Assembly (NCBI GenBank): GCA_964564635.1
Contig: CAZMAR010000001.1
Span: 124,001-188,000, forward strand
Origin: Tepidaquicella sp964564635
Lineage (GTDB): Bacteria; Bacteroidota; Ignavibacteria; Tepidaquicellales; Tepidaquicellaceae
DNA length: 64,000 bases
Direction of reading: 5' to 3'
This document shows, piece after piece, positions 53,220 through 61,974 of the stretch. The notes beneath the pieces were generated by a model. The model made no database searches and was not told the origin of the DNA. It was given only the letters and a program-made list of their open reading frames with translations. The translations under genes and the position numbers were made by a program. Each line of letters begins with the position of its first letter. Within the stretch, counting starts at the first letter, position 1.

Positions 53220-55025
53220 TTGAATGAGTCAACTTCAAATATTAGAAATTTTTGTATTATTGCTCACATTGACCATGGTAAATCTACATTAGCGGATAGA
53301 TTGCTTGAACTTACAAATACTATAGACAGGAGAACAGTTGTAAAGCAAATTTTAGATGATATGGAGCTTGAACAGGAAAGAGGTATAACTATCAAGTTGC
53401 ATGCAATTCAGATGAATTACAAAACACCAGATTCAAAAGAATATATCCTAAATCTAATTGATACTCCTGGCCATGTAGATTTTACCTATGAAGTTTCTCG
53501 TTCATTAGCAGCATGTGAAGGGGCAATTCTCGTTGTAGATGCTACACAAGGAATTCAAGCTCAAACTATAAGCAATTTATTTCTTGCAATAGAAAATGGA
53601 CTCGAAATTATACCTGTGGTCAATAAAATAGATGTTAAAAGTGCAATGATTGAGGAAACTAAAGAACAAATTACTGAACTTATTGGAGGATCTAAGGAAG
53701 ATATTATTTCCGTAAGTGCAAAAGAAGGAATTGGTATAGAGGAAGTTTTAAAAGCAATAATTGAAAAAATCCCTCCCCCAAAAGTTAATAATGATAAACC
53801 ACTAAAAGCATTGATTTTTGATTCAATATTTGATACTTATCGTGGTGTAATTGCTTATTTAAGAATATTTGATGGTGTACTGAAAGAAGGTGATAAAATT
53901 GCTTTCTATTCAACAGGAAAAACTTTCGAGGCAGAAGAAGTTGGGATCTTAAAGATGGAAAGAGTGAGAACAAAAGCTTTATATTCTGGTAATGTAGGAT
54001 ATTTAATTGCTAATATTAAAGATGTGCATGATTCAAAAGTTGGTGATACCATTTTTAATATTTCTCAACCTATTGATGAACCACTTAAAGGTTATAAAGA
54101 GTTTAAACCGATGGTTTTCAGTGGAATCTATCCATCTCAAAGTAATGAATTTGAACTTTTAAGAGATTCACTTGGGAAATTAAAACTTAATGATGCTGCT
54201 CTGCGTTATGAACCTGAAACTTCTGTAGCACTTGGCTTTGGTTTCCGATGTGGCTTCCTTGGACTCTTGCACCTTGAAATTGTGCAGGAAAGACTTGAAC
54301 GAGAATATGGAATGAATATTGTTACTACTGTACCAAATGTTGAATATAAAGTGCATAAAAAAAATGGTGAAATAGTGTTAGTTGATAATCCTGCTTTGAT
54401 GCCAGATGCTGCAGAAGTGGATTTTATAGAAGAACCATTTGTCGAGGCTCATATAATCACTCCTACGGAGTACATTGGTAATATAATGAAACTTGCAACT
54501 GACAGAAGAGGAATATATAAAACCACAAATTACATTGATTCTAAAAGAGTGGATATTTTTTTTGAATTCCCACTTTCCGAAATTATATTTGATTTTTATG
54601 ATAAACTGAAATCTGGTTCAAAAGGTTATGCCTCGTTTGATTATGAATTTAAAGAATATCGTAAATCAGATTTAGTTAAACTTGATATTTTACTTAACGG
54701 AGACCCTGTAGATGCTCTTTCGACTATTATTCATAGGGATTTTGCATATAATTGGGGAAGAAAATTATGCACAAAATTAAGAAAATTAATTCCCCGTCAG
54801 ATGTTCGAGGTAGTGATTCAGGCGGCAATAGGTTCTAAAGTAATTGCCCGAGAATCTATAAGTCCACTTAGGAAAAATGTACTTGCTAAATGCTATGGCG
54901 GTGATGTAACAAGAAAGAGAAAACTACTTGAGAAACAAAAAGAAGGGAAAAAGCGTATGAAACAAGTAGGGTCTGTTGAAATACCGCAGGAAGCATTTTT
55001 AGCTGCCCTATCTATTGAAAAATAA
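53220..55025 (+). CDS. lepA: Elongation factor 4 (LepA)
   Basis: The 601-residue GTPase has the G1 motif AHIDHGKSTLADRL, the G3 region LIDTPGHVDF, the G4 motif VVNKIDVKSA, and the LepA C-terminal domain (ending GSVEIPQEAFLAALSIEK). It back-translocates stalled ribosomes. The start is TTG at 53220, since the ATG at 53224 is out of frame. lepB follows 15 bases later. Confidence 0.97.
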   Translation: MNESTSNIRNFCIIAHIDHGKSTLADRLLELTNTIDRRTVVKQILDDMELEQERGITIKLHAIQMNYKTPDSKEYILNLIDTPGHVDFTYEVSRSLAACEGAILVVDATQGIQAQTISNLFLAIENGLEIIPVVNKIDVKSAMIEETKEQITELIGGSKEDIISVSAKEGIGIEEVLKAIIEKIPPPKVNNDKPLKALIFDSIFDTYRGVIAYLRIFDGVLKEGDKIAFYSTGKTFEAEEVGILKMERVRTKALYSGNVGYLIANIKDVHDSKVGDTIFNISQPIDEPLKGYKEFKPMVFSGIYPSQSNEFELLRDSLGKLKLNDAALRYEPETSVALGFGFRCGFLGLLHLEIVQERLEREYGMNIVTTVPNVEYKVHKKNGEIVLVDNPALMPDAAEVDFIEEPFVEAHIITPTEYIGNIMKLATDRRGIYKTTNYIDSKRVDIFFEFPLSEIIFDFYDKLKSGSKGYASFDYEFKEYRKSDLVKLDILLNGDPVDALSTIIHRDFAYNWGRKLCTKLRKLIPRQMFEVVIQAAIGSKVIARESISPLRKNVLAKCYGGDVTRKRKLLEKQKEGKKRMKQVGSVEIPQEAFLAALSIEK

Positions 55026-55040
55026 TTAAATTTATCAGTT

Positions 55041-56162
55041 TTGAATACAAAAAAACAAACGAATCTAAAAACGGAAAAGAAAAAGAAATCTAAAATTAGA
55101 GAATTTTTTAATGCTCTTGTATATGCAGCTGTTGCAGCATTCTTGATAAAAATTTTTCTCTTTGAAGCATTTCGTATCCCAACTGGGTCTATGATAAATA
55201 CTCTCCTTGTCGGAGATTTCCTATTAGTAACTAAATTTTCTTATGGAGCAACCACTCCAAGAAATATACCTTTTACTGATATTAGAATCCCCTATATTAC
55301 ATTACCTGGCATAAAGAAACCCAAAGTCGGAGATATTATCGTATTTGATTTTCCAGGAGAGCAATATGAATTGCAATCAAAAGAAGTATTAAATTATATT
55401 AAAAGATGTGTTGGTACCCCCGGAGATACTATTCAGATAAAAAACGAAGTTCTCTATAATAACGGTAACATACTCGAAAATCCACCTGGTGCAAGATTTG
55501 AAAACAAAATTCCGCCCAATACACCTAATATCGCTATCTTTCCAGTGCAATATATTAAATATAATGTACCAAATTATGGTTATGCCGATTTACTACTTTG
55601 GACTACTGATGCAAGAGAAGTTAGATCTGACTCCTATTATGCACTAATACAACTTAAAGACAATAGTAAATTAATAGTTCCGAGAGAAAGATTATCATTG
55701 ATAAAAGAGGAACATAAAATCTTGACAAATGTCTTAGGTAGTACTCTTGAAAAAATTGACTATAAACCGCTTGGATTTGGCTGGAACGAAGATAATTATG
55801 GACCTATTAGAATTCCAAAAGCAGGTGATGTAATTATTATAGATTCCCTCAACTATCAGACCTGGCGAATGTTTGTAATGAAGGAAGGCTCAAAAATTGA
55901 ACTTAAAAATAACAAAGTATTTGTTGATGGAAATGAACTTATAAATGGTGAATATAAAGTTAAAAGAGATTATTTATTTATGATGGGAGACAATAGAGAC
56001 CGTTCCTCTGATAGCAGATTTTGGGGATTTATGCCTGTGGAAAATATTGTCGGTCAGGCATTTATCATTTATTGGTCTTGGAACGCCGATATTCCATTTT
56101 CTGATTTATTTAGACTCCTTGCTTCTATCAGATGGGATAGAATCGGAATTATTATTAAATAG
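55041..56162 (+). CDS. lepB: Signal peptidase I, long form
   Basis: The 373-residue protein has one N-terminal helix (about 25-40), catalytic Ser50 in RIPTGSMINTL, catalytic Lys121 in YIKRCVGTPGD, and the final box MGDNRDRSSDSRFWGF. The region between ~140 and ~300 is longer than in most signal peptidases and contains a second DxxF-like beta segment. It removes Sec and Tat signal peptides. It starts with TTG and is coupled to lepA. Confidence 0.94.
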   Translation: MNTKKQTNLKTEKKKKSKIREFFNALVYAAVAAFLIKIFLFEAFRIPTGSMINTLLVGDFLLVTKFSYGATTPRNIPFTDIRIPYITLPGIKKPKVGDIIVFDFPGEQYELQSKEVLNYIKRCVGTPGDTIQIKNEVLYNNGNILENPPGARFENKIPPNTPNIAIFPVQYIKYNVPNYGYADLLLWTTDAREVRSDSYYALIQLKDNSKLIVPRERLSLIKEEHKILTNVLGSTLEKIDYKPLGFGWNEDNYGPIRIPKAGDVIIIDSLNYQTWRMFVMKEGSKIELKNNKVFVDGNELINGEYKVKRDYLFMMGDNRDRSSDSRFWGFMPVENIVGQAFIIYWSWNADIPFSDLFRLLASIRWDRIGIIIK

Positions 56163-56182
56163 GCTTTTTCTCAAATAATTGG

Positions 56183-56215
56183 AAACCTCTTATACCTTTT
56201 AAATTAAGGAGGTTT
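56183..56215 (+). terminator. Possible hairpin terminator after lepB
   Basis: AAACCTC (56183-56189) can pair with GAGGTTT (56209-56215) across a 19-base AT-rich loop, with a short T-run. The stem is short, so this is a weak call. Confidence 0.4.
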
Positions 56216-56256
56216 TGTATATTTTGAGGACAAATTAGAACTAAAAAATTAATTAA

Positions 56257-57336
56257 ATGCAAAGCTATTATTCAGTTATTAAAGCAACTGGAAGTTATAT
56301 ACCAACAAAAGTTGTAAAAAATTCTGATTTTCTGAACAATGTATTTTATGACTCAAATGGAAATATTATAAATGTTAGTAACGAAGAATTAATTGAGAAA
56401 TTTATTAAAATTACAAATATTGCAGAAAGAAGATATATAACCGATGAATTTGTCACATCTGATATAGCATACCTTTCTGCAAAAAATGCAATAGAATCTT
56501 CCAATATAGACCCTGAAAATCTTGATTATATAATAGTAGCACACAATTTTGGTGATGTAAAATCGCATCATACCTATTCAGATTTTGTCCCCTCTCTTGC
56601 TGCAAGAGTAAAGAATAAGCTTGGGATAAAAAATCCATTTACTATAGCTTACGACATAATATTTGGTTGTCCAGGTTGGCTACAGGGTGTAATACAGGCA
56701 AATTATTTTATTAAATCTGGTGATGCAAAACTCGTTTTAGTAATAGGGGCAGAATCTCTCTCCCGAGTATCTGACCCACACGATAGAGATAGTATGATAT
56801 ATTCTGATGGTGCTGGTGCTGTAATTTTAGAAGCAGTAGAAAGTAGTGAACCTATAGGAATTCTTTCTCATTCCTCAAGGTCAGATACATTTACAGAAGC
56901 GAAATACTTATGGATGGACGATTCCTATAACCCTGAAAAGAAAAATTTAGGACTATACTTGAAAATGAACGGAAGAAAACTTTATGAATATGCTCTTAAT
57001 AATGTGCCTTTGCTTGTTAAACAATGTATCGAAAAAGCCAAGCTAACGATTGATAAAATAAGTAAAGTCCTTTTACATCAGGCAAATGGAAAAATGGATG
57101 AGGCAATATTGCAAAGATTATTTTCCTTATATAAAGTTGATAAAATACCAGAAGGTATAATGCCTATGATAATAGAAAAATTAGGTAATAGTTCAGTTGC
57201 GACGATTCCTATTTTATTGGATTTAATATTGAAAAATAATCTTCCGCCTCACAAAATTTCTTCCGGTGATAACATAGTGTTTGCATCAGTAGGCGCGGGT
57301 ATGAATATTAATGCCGTTACTTATAAAGTTATATAA
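56257..57336 (+). CDS. 3-oxoacyl-ACP synthase III-like (KAS III family)
   Basis: The 359-residue thiolase-fold enzyme has Cys138 (FGCPGWLQG), the HQANGKMDEAI histidine motif and Asn in LGNSSVATIPI, the full Cys-His-Asn triad. It should condense an acyl-CoA with malonyl-ACP, starting fatty acids or a specialised product. The region between 30 and 60 carries a Bacteroidota-type insertion. It is convergent with the arsenite pump gene. Confidence 0.85.
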   Translation: MQSYYSVIKATGSYIPTKVVKNSDFLNNVFYDSNGNIINVSNEELIEKFIKITNIAERRYITDEFVTSDIAYLSAKNAIESSNIDPENLDYIIVAHNFGDVKSHHTYSDFVPSLAARVKNKLGIKNPFTIAYDIIFGCPGWLQGVIQANYFIKSGDAKLVLVIGAESLSRVSDPHDRDSMIYSDGAGAVILEAVESSEPIGILSHSSRSDTFTEAKYLWMDDSYNPEKKNLGLYLKMNGRKLYEYALNNVPLLVKQCIEKAKLTIDKISKVLLHQANGKMDEAILQRLFSLYKVDKIPEGIMPMIIEKLGNSSVATIPILLDLILKNNLPPHKISSGDNIVFASVGAGMNINAVTYKVI

Positions 57337-57346
57337 AATAAAACTC

Positions 57347-58429
57347 TCAGGGGCATAAATCAGTTGATTTTACTTTTCCCTCACCTTTAACAGTAAAGAA
57401 TTTTGCTTGAAACCATAAAGCAACATTAACAAGCGAAATCAAGACAGGAACCTCAACTAAAGGACCAATAACAGCAGCGAATGCCTCCCCAGAATTAATT
57501 CCAAATACTGCAACGGTAACCGCAATTGCTAATTCAAAATTATTGCTTGCAGCTGTGAAGGATAAGGTTGCTGTTTTCGAATAATCTGCACCAATTTTTT
57601 TCCCAAGATAAAACGACACAAAAAACATTATAACAAAATATAAAATTAGGGGAATTGCAATCCTTATAACATCAAGAGGAATTTTTATAATGAACTCCCC
57701 TTTCAGAGAAAACATAACAAATATGGTGAAAAGTAAAGCTATTAATGTAATAGGGCTAATTTTGGGTATAAATTTCTTATCATACCATTCTTTCCCTTTC
57801 AATTTTAAAAGAGTGAACCTTGTGATTATCCCAGCAATAAAAGGAATTCCAAGATATATAAATACACTTTCGGCAATTTGTAATATTGTGATATTTACTG
57901 CATAACCTTTTAAACCAATCAGCGGTGGCAATACAGTAACAAATATATATGCATATAATGAAAAAAATAGCACTTGAAAAACTGAGTTGAAAGCAACCAG
58001 CCCCGCAGCATATTCTGTATCACCTTTTGCAAGTTCATTCCATACAATAACCATTGCGATACACCTTGCAAGTCCGATGATAATCAAACCAGTCATATAG
58101 TGTTGATTATCTGATAGAAATATAACAGCAAGTAAAAACATAAGAATTGGTCCTATTATCCAATTCTGTACTAAAGAAAGTGAAAGCACTTTCACATTTC
58201 TAAATACATCTCCTAATTCTTCATATCTTACTTTTGCAAGTGGTGGGTACATCATTAAAATCAAACCTATTGCAATCGGTATATTAGTTGTACCGGACTG
58301 AAACTTATTCCAGAAATTCGTAATCCCTGGATATATATATCCAATAATTATTGCGATAAACATTACAAGAAATATCCAGAGTGTAAGATACCTGTCAAGA
58401 AAAGAAAGTTTTTTCGCAACTTTTTCCAT
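57347..58429 (-). CDS. acr3: Arsenite efflux permease, ACR3 family
   Basis: The 360-residue protein has ten helices and the Acr3 signature LARCIAMVIVWNELAKGD with its conserved Cys123, needed for arsenite transport. It exports arsenite. It is last in the block arsR-arsC-thioredoxin-like-acr3 and starts 6 bases after the thioredoxin-like gene. Confidence 0.94.
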   Translation of the reverse strand: MEKVAKKLSFLDRYLTLWIFLVMFIAIIIGYIYPGITNFWNKFQSGTTNIPIAIGLILMMYPPLAKVRYEELGDVFRNVKVLSLSLVQNWIIGPILMFLLAVIFLSDNQHYMTGLIIIGLARCIAMVIVWNELAKGDTEYAAGLVAFNSVFQVLFFSLYAYIFVTVLPPLIGLKGYAVNITILQIAESVFIYLGIPFIAGIITRFTLLKLKGKEWYDKKFIPKISPITLIALLFTIFVMFSLKGEFIIKIPLDVIRIAIPLILYFVIMFFVSFYLGKKIGADYSKTATLSFTAASNNFELAIAVTVAVFGINSGEAFAAVIGPLVEVPVLISLVNVALWFQAKFFTVKGEGKVKSTDLCP

Positions 58430-58435
58430 AAAATT

Positions 58436-58684
58436 TTAATTTTGTTTAGGGTTTTTTAACCAGTGTAGAAGGGTCATTTTTGTTGGTAATTTACCACTTA
58501 TTTTAACTTCATCATTTATCACTAATGCTGGTGTATAAATAACTCCATAGGATAATATCTCGTCGAGATTGGTAACCTTTTGAATATCAGCATCAATATT
58601 ATACTCAGCAGCTACATTAAAACACATTTTCTCAAGTTCATTACATCTTGGGCAACCTGTGCCCAGAATTCTAACTTTTACCAT
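58436..58684 (-). CDS. Small thioredoxin-fold redox protein
   Basis: The 82-residue protein has a CPRC active site (Cys11/Cys14), a thioredoxin-like strand order and a cis-Pro loop (YTPALVIN). It matches the 'redox-active disulfide protein 2' type. Between arsC and acr3, it may reduce the arsenate reductase or serve a thiol-relay role. Confidence 0.88.
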   Translation of the reverse strand: MVKVRILGTGCPRCNELEKMCFNVAAEYNIDADIQKVTNLDEILSYGVIYTPALVINDEVKISGKLPTKMTLLHWLKNPKQN

Positions 58685-58686
58685 TT

Positions 58687-59121
58687 TTACTCTTTATTTA
58701 TTGAATTTATAAAATTATCTATTTTATTTTTAATTTCATCTCTAACTTTCGCAATTTTTTGTAATTTTTCCTCCTCTGTTCCTGTAAATGTAGATGGATC
58801 CTCAAAAGACCAATGAATAGTTTTTAGGGTACCTGGAAAAATCGGACATCTTTGTCCAGATGCTTCATCACAAACAGTTATCACATAATCAAAAAATGCG
58901 CCTGATTTATATATTTCAAAAACATCCTTTGTTGCTTTTTTTGATATATCGATTCCTATCTCAGCCATTGATTTCACTACCAGAGGATTAAGAATTCCAG
59001 GTTCTAAACCTGCACTGTCTGCAATAAATTTATCACCATAAAAATTATTTATAAATGCTTCAGCCATCTGGCTCCTTGCAGAGTTATGAACACAGACAAA
59101 GAGAATCTTAATTTTATTCAT
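58687..59121 (-). CDS. arsC: Arsenate reductase, thioredoxin-coupled type
   Basis: The 144-residue protein has the P-loop CVHNSAR (Cys10 with CX5R) and the Cys pair at 84 and 92 (VCDEASGQRCP), as in low-molecular-weight-phosphatase-type ArsC that uses thioredoxin. It reduces arsenate to arsenite. It lies 12 bases after arsR and 2 bases before the thioredoxin-like gene. Confidence 0.95.
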   Translation of the reverse strand: MNKIKILFVCVHNSARSQMAEAFINNFYGDKFIADSAGLEPGILNPLVVKSMAEIGIDISKKATKDVFEIYKSGAFFDYVITVCDEASGQRCPIFPGTLKTIHWSFEDPSTFTGTEEEKLQKIAKVRDEIKNKIDNFINSINKE

Positions 59122-59133
59122 AAAGAAATATTT

Positions 59134-59481
59134 TTATTTTGAGCAAATTATGTTCCTATCAACTTTATGAGCTTTTTTTCTATCAGTAAGAATCGTCTCA
59201 TCATTTTCAAGTATTAATTCTACAAAAAGAAGTGTTTTCTTAACCACCGGGTCTTCAGATGTTATATTCAATTTATAATTTACCCATTTCCCGTCCTTAT
59301 TATCAACGATTAAACCACTATCTTTTAAAATACTAAGATGTTTTGATACAGTTGAGATTGCAAGTTTTAATAAAGAGGTAATTTCGCAAACGCAAAGTGG
59401 CTTTAATTGCAAAATTTTAAGTATACGTAAGCGATTCTTATCTGATAATGCTTTGAAAATTTTTTCTTGTTGTTTTAACAT
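59134..59481 (-). CDS. arsR: ArsR-family metalloregulator
   Basis: The 115-residue winged-helix repressor has the DNA-reading segment ISTVSKHLSILKDSGLI and a CVC metal motif (Cys30/Cys32), typical of arsenite sensing. It is the first gene of the arsenic block, with inverted repeats 15-50 bases upstream that could be its operator. Confidence 0.93.
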   Translation of the reverse strand: MLKQQEKIFKALSDKNRLRILKILQLKPLCVCEITSLLKLAISTVSKHLSILKDSGLIVDNKDGKWVNYKLNITSEDPVVKKTLLFVELILENDETILTDRKKAHKVDRNIICSK

Positions 59482-59496
59482 AACATTTTGACAATT

Positions 59497-59534
59497 AACG
59501 AAATATAAAAATATTCGTTCATTTATTCAATGAA
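59497..59534 (-). promoter_or_regulatory. Inverted repeats upstream of arsR (candidate ArsR operator)
   Basis: Two adjoining inverted repeats occur: AACGAA...TTCGTT (59497-59519, nearly perfect around an AT spacer) and TTCATT-tattc-AATGAA (59518-59534). Both lie 16-53 bases upstream of the arsR ATG, the usual place for autoregulation. Confidence 0.5.
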
Positions 59535-59564
59535 AATGTTTAAATTATTATTTTTTTAATTATA

Positions 59565-60758
59565 CTAACAACCGCCCAATACTCTTTTGGTTTTGGTAGG
59601 TTGTTCTCCCTTTTTAGATTTTGATTTCTCAATTAAAATAGGAATTTTCCGGCTTGCTATCTCTCTGAATTTTGCAACATCTTCTTCTCTTTTATTGGCA
59701 AAACTTGTTGGTTTCTTATAATCCAGAATATTTTTCTGGAATTCTTGTATTCCTCCTTCCAAAATAAATATCTTTTTATAACCCAAATCCATTGCTATAT
59801 AAGCCGCCTTTTTTTCATCTTTTTCATTATCAGAAATGAAAATATTCTTTTTACTTTTCAATGAAAGAAGCTTATATCCATCTTTGCCCAATAAAAAATC
59901 AGTTGTTATATTTATTGCTCCAGGTAGGGAGAATTTTTCAAACTCTTCCTTTGACCTTAAATCAAATATTTGTATACTATTCTCGTCTTCCATTAATCTA
60001 TATGCAAGTTCATCAGAAGACATAACATTAAAATTTGTTTTTGAAATTACTTCAGGATTTTCCGCATTTTTTAGAATTACAGAATTTTTTTCTGGTAATG
60101 CAAAGGAAAAAAGTCCTATAATAATAACTACAACTGCTAATGAATAATAAAATTTTGTATTTTTAAATTCTGGATTTAACTCACCATTTACTCTTTTTTC
60201 AATTAAAGTAGTGATAATAAAAGCAAGTACTGCAATGAAAATGAATAGAAAAGCAACTAATCCCTGTGATACACCTAATGATTCAAAAATCCTTACATTT
60301 CCCCAGAATTCTGCTTTATACAAACCTTCCAAAACAGGATACATTTCAGAAAAAACAAATGAACCAATAATTAATCCAATAATAAAAATCATAGCGTCTT
60401 TTTTACCTATTGAAGCAGCGCATACGCTTGTTCCCGGACAGAAACCACCAATTACAAAACCTAACCCCATAATTAACCCCCCAACAATTGCAGACCATAA
60501 ATAAGTAGGATTAATATAAATTATATTTATGTCGAGCAATCCAAAATGACCCAGCAGAATAACACCAAACATTGCAGTAATCCCAGCGGTAAAAAATACT
60601 CTTAATACTGTGAAATCATAACCGTAGAAAAGACCAACAAGTTTTTTTGAACTTGAAAATCCAGCCTGCTCTAAAATAAATCCAAAAGCAATACCTATTA
60701 AAATTGCAATTACAAAATTAAATTCATTACTAATTATATCAGGTACTAATGGTGCCAT
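59565..60758 (-). CDS. YeeE/YedE half-permease fused to a rhodanese domain
   Basis: The 397-residue protein has several N-terminal helices with the PF04143-type motif GGFCPGTSVCAAS (Cys107 and Cys113), then a rhodanese-like domain (about 250-355: IQIFDLRSKEEFEKFSLPGA and a GGIQEF end). The rhodanese active loop reads NIFISDNEKDEKKA, with no cysteine, so it is probably inactive as a sulfurtransferase. A terminal VLGGC adds a lone Cys. YeeE/YedE proteins import thiosulfate or related sulfur compounds. It is last in the OTR operon. Confidence 0.85.
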   Translation of the reverse strand: MAPLVPDIISNEFNFVIAILIGIAFGFILEQAGFSSSKKLVGLFYGYDFTVLRVFFTAGITAMFGVILLGHFGLLDINIIYINPTYLWSAIVGGLIMGLGFVIGGFCPGTSVCAASIGKKDAMIFIIGLIIGSFVFSEMYPVLEGLYKAEFWGNVRIFESLGVSQGLVAFLFIFIAVLAFIITTLIEKRVNGELNPEFKNTKFYYSLAVVVIIIGLFSFALPEKNSVILKNAENPEVISKTNFNVMSSDELAYRLMEDENSIQIFDLRSKEEFEKFSLPGAINITTDFLLGKDGYKLLSLKSKKNIFISDNEKDEKKAAYIAMDLGYKKIFILEGGIQEFQKNILDYKKPTSFANKREEDVAKFREIASRKIPILIEKSKSKKGEQPTKTKRVLGGC

Positions 60759-60774
60759 AGATTAACTCCTTTCT

Positions 60775-61290
60775 TTAAATCCATAATTTTCTAAAAAAAT
60801 AAGCAAACATATAAGCGCCACCAAAAATAGCAAACATAGTAATAATACCACCTGTCGACAAAACAGCCATACCGCTTAATGCAGCTCCACTTGTACATCC
60901 TCTGCCCAGCTGTGCACCAAAACCAAATAATATACCGCCAATTAAAGCGGCAATAATTCTCGTTCTATTCTTAATCTTCGGACTATGTTCTAATACTAAC
61001 TTTAACCTATTTGAAGTCAAACCTGAAACATAGGCTCCTATAACAACTCCAATTACTTCGAAAACGAGCCAGTTCTTAAGCGGATTCCCTTCGTGTTCCT
61101 TCTTATATTCTACATAATAGGGGGCACTATTTGAATGATTAGGCGCTACTGCTGATACAGTTGCACTAACTATGCTCTTGAAAGCACCACTTGCTCCAAG
61201 TCCTCTACCAGTTATATATATGGTCAATAGTAGTAAAAGGCCCAAAAAGAAGCCTGCAAGATATGGATTCATATATTTTGTATTCTCCAT
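60775..61290 (-). CDS. YeeE/YedE half-permease
   Basis: The 171-residue membrane protein has about four helices and the motif GRGCTSGAALSG (Cys132), the other conserved cysteine half of YeeE/YedE. Together with the next gene it completes a two-part transporter, like PmpA/PmpB pairs. It lies 15 bases after the cytochrome b gene. Confidence 0.85.
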   Translation of the reverse strand: MENTKYMNPYLAGFFLGLLLLLTIYITGRGLGASGAFKSIVSATVSAVAPNHSNSAPYYVEYKKEHEGNPLKNWLVFEVIGVVIGAYVSGLTSNRLKLVLEHSPKIKNRTRIIAALIGGILFGFGAQLGRGCTSGAALSGMAVLSTGGIITMFAIFGGAYMFAYFFRKLWI

Positions 61291-61305
61291 AGAAAAAAAA
61301 TTTAA

Positions 61306-61974
61306 TTATTCTTGTTTATTGTTTTTTGTTTTATCATCAGATTTTTCTTCCTCTATATTTTTTTCATCAGTTTCTATTTCCTCATAACCAGTAATCATTG
61401 CTTTTAAATTTGAAGTTAAAGTAGTTCCCGTTGTGATTAAATATAAATGTGCAATTACAAATGCAAGAAGCAAATATGCTCCGGCGGTATGAATAATTGC
61501 TATAGGTTCAAGAGAATTGATATTAATATATCCCGTTCCTGTTCTCTGCGGATATCTAAAAAATAAGTATAATATACCTGATAAAACCAAAACCGGAATC
61601 ACAAGTATTTTAAGTCCAAAATACACTAATTTTTGAAGTGGATTTAATTTACTTAATGTTGTCTTTTTAGTTGGATGTGGTTCATTTCTAAATATTCCAA
61701 AAATATAGTAATTTAGTTGGGCTTTTAAATTTTTTTTCGTAGGTAAATACTGTTTCCATTCCCCTGTTGTAATATGCCAGAAAATTGTAAAGGCTATCAA
61801 AATAATAAAAGCATAAGCAGCTATTTTATGGTATTTAACTGCCTGTTCATATCCAAAAAATGTAAAAGAGCCATGAACTTCAAAGCCCGTAAAAATTAAT
61901 ATAAATACAAGAAATGACTGTGTCCAGTGCCAAAATCTTTCGTATGTTTTATAGATATAAACTTTAGTCTTCAT
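61306..61974 (-). CDS. Membrane cytochrome b (b561/PhsC-like)
   Basis: The 222-residue protein has four helices and histidines suited to two b hemes (YERFWHWTQSFLVFI, YHKIAAYAFII, FWHITTGEW and IAHLYLITTG). It has the layout of the cytochrome b subunits that link quinol to periplasmic oxidoreductases. It overlaps the multiheme cytochrome gene by 11 bases, so they probably form one complex. Confidence 0.85.
   Translation of the reverse strand: MKTKVYIYKTYERFWHWTQSFLVFILIFTGFEVHGSFTFFGYEQAVKYHKIAAYAFIILIAFTIFWHITTGEWKQYLPTKKNLKAQLNYYIFGIFRNEPHPTKKTTLSKLNPLQKLVYFGLKILVIPVLVLSGILYLFFRYPQRTGTGYININSLEPIAIIHTAGAYLLLAFVIAHLYLITTGTTLTSNLKAMITGYEEIETDEKNIEEEKSDDKTKNNKQE

Noticed and set aside
57690..57905. 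Plus-strand ORF opposite acr3
   Set aside because: Shadow frame of a conserved transporter gene.
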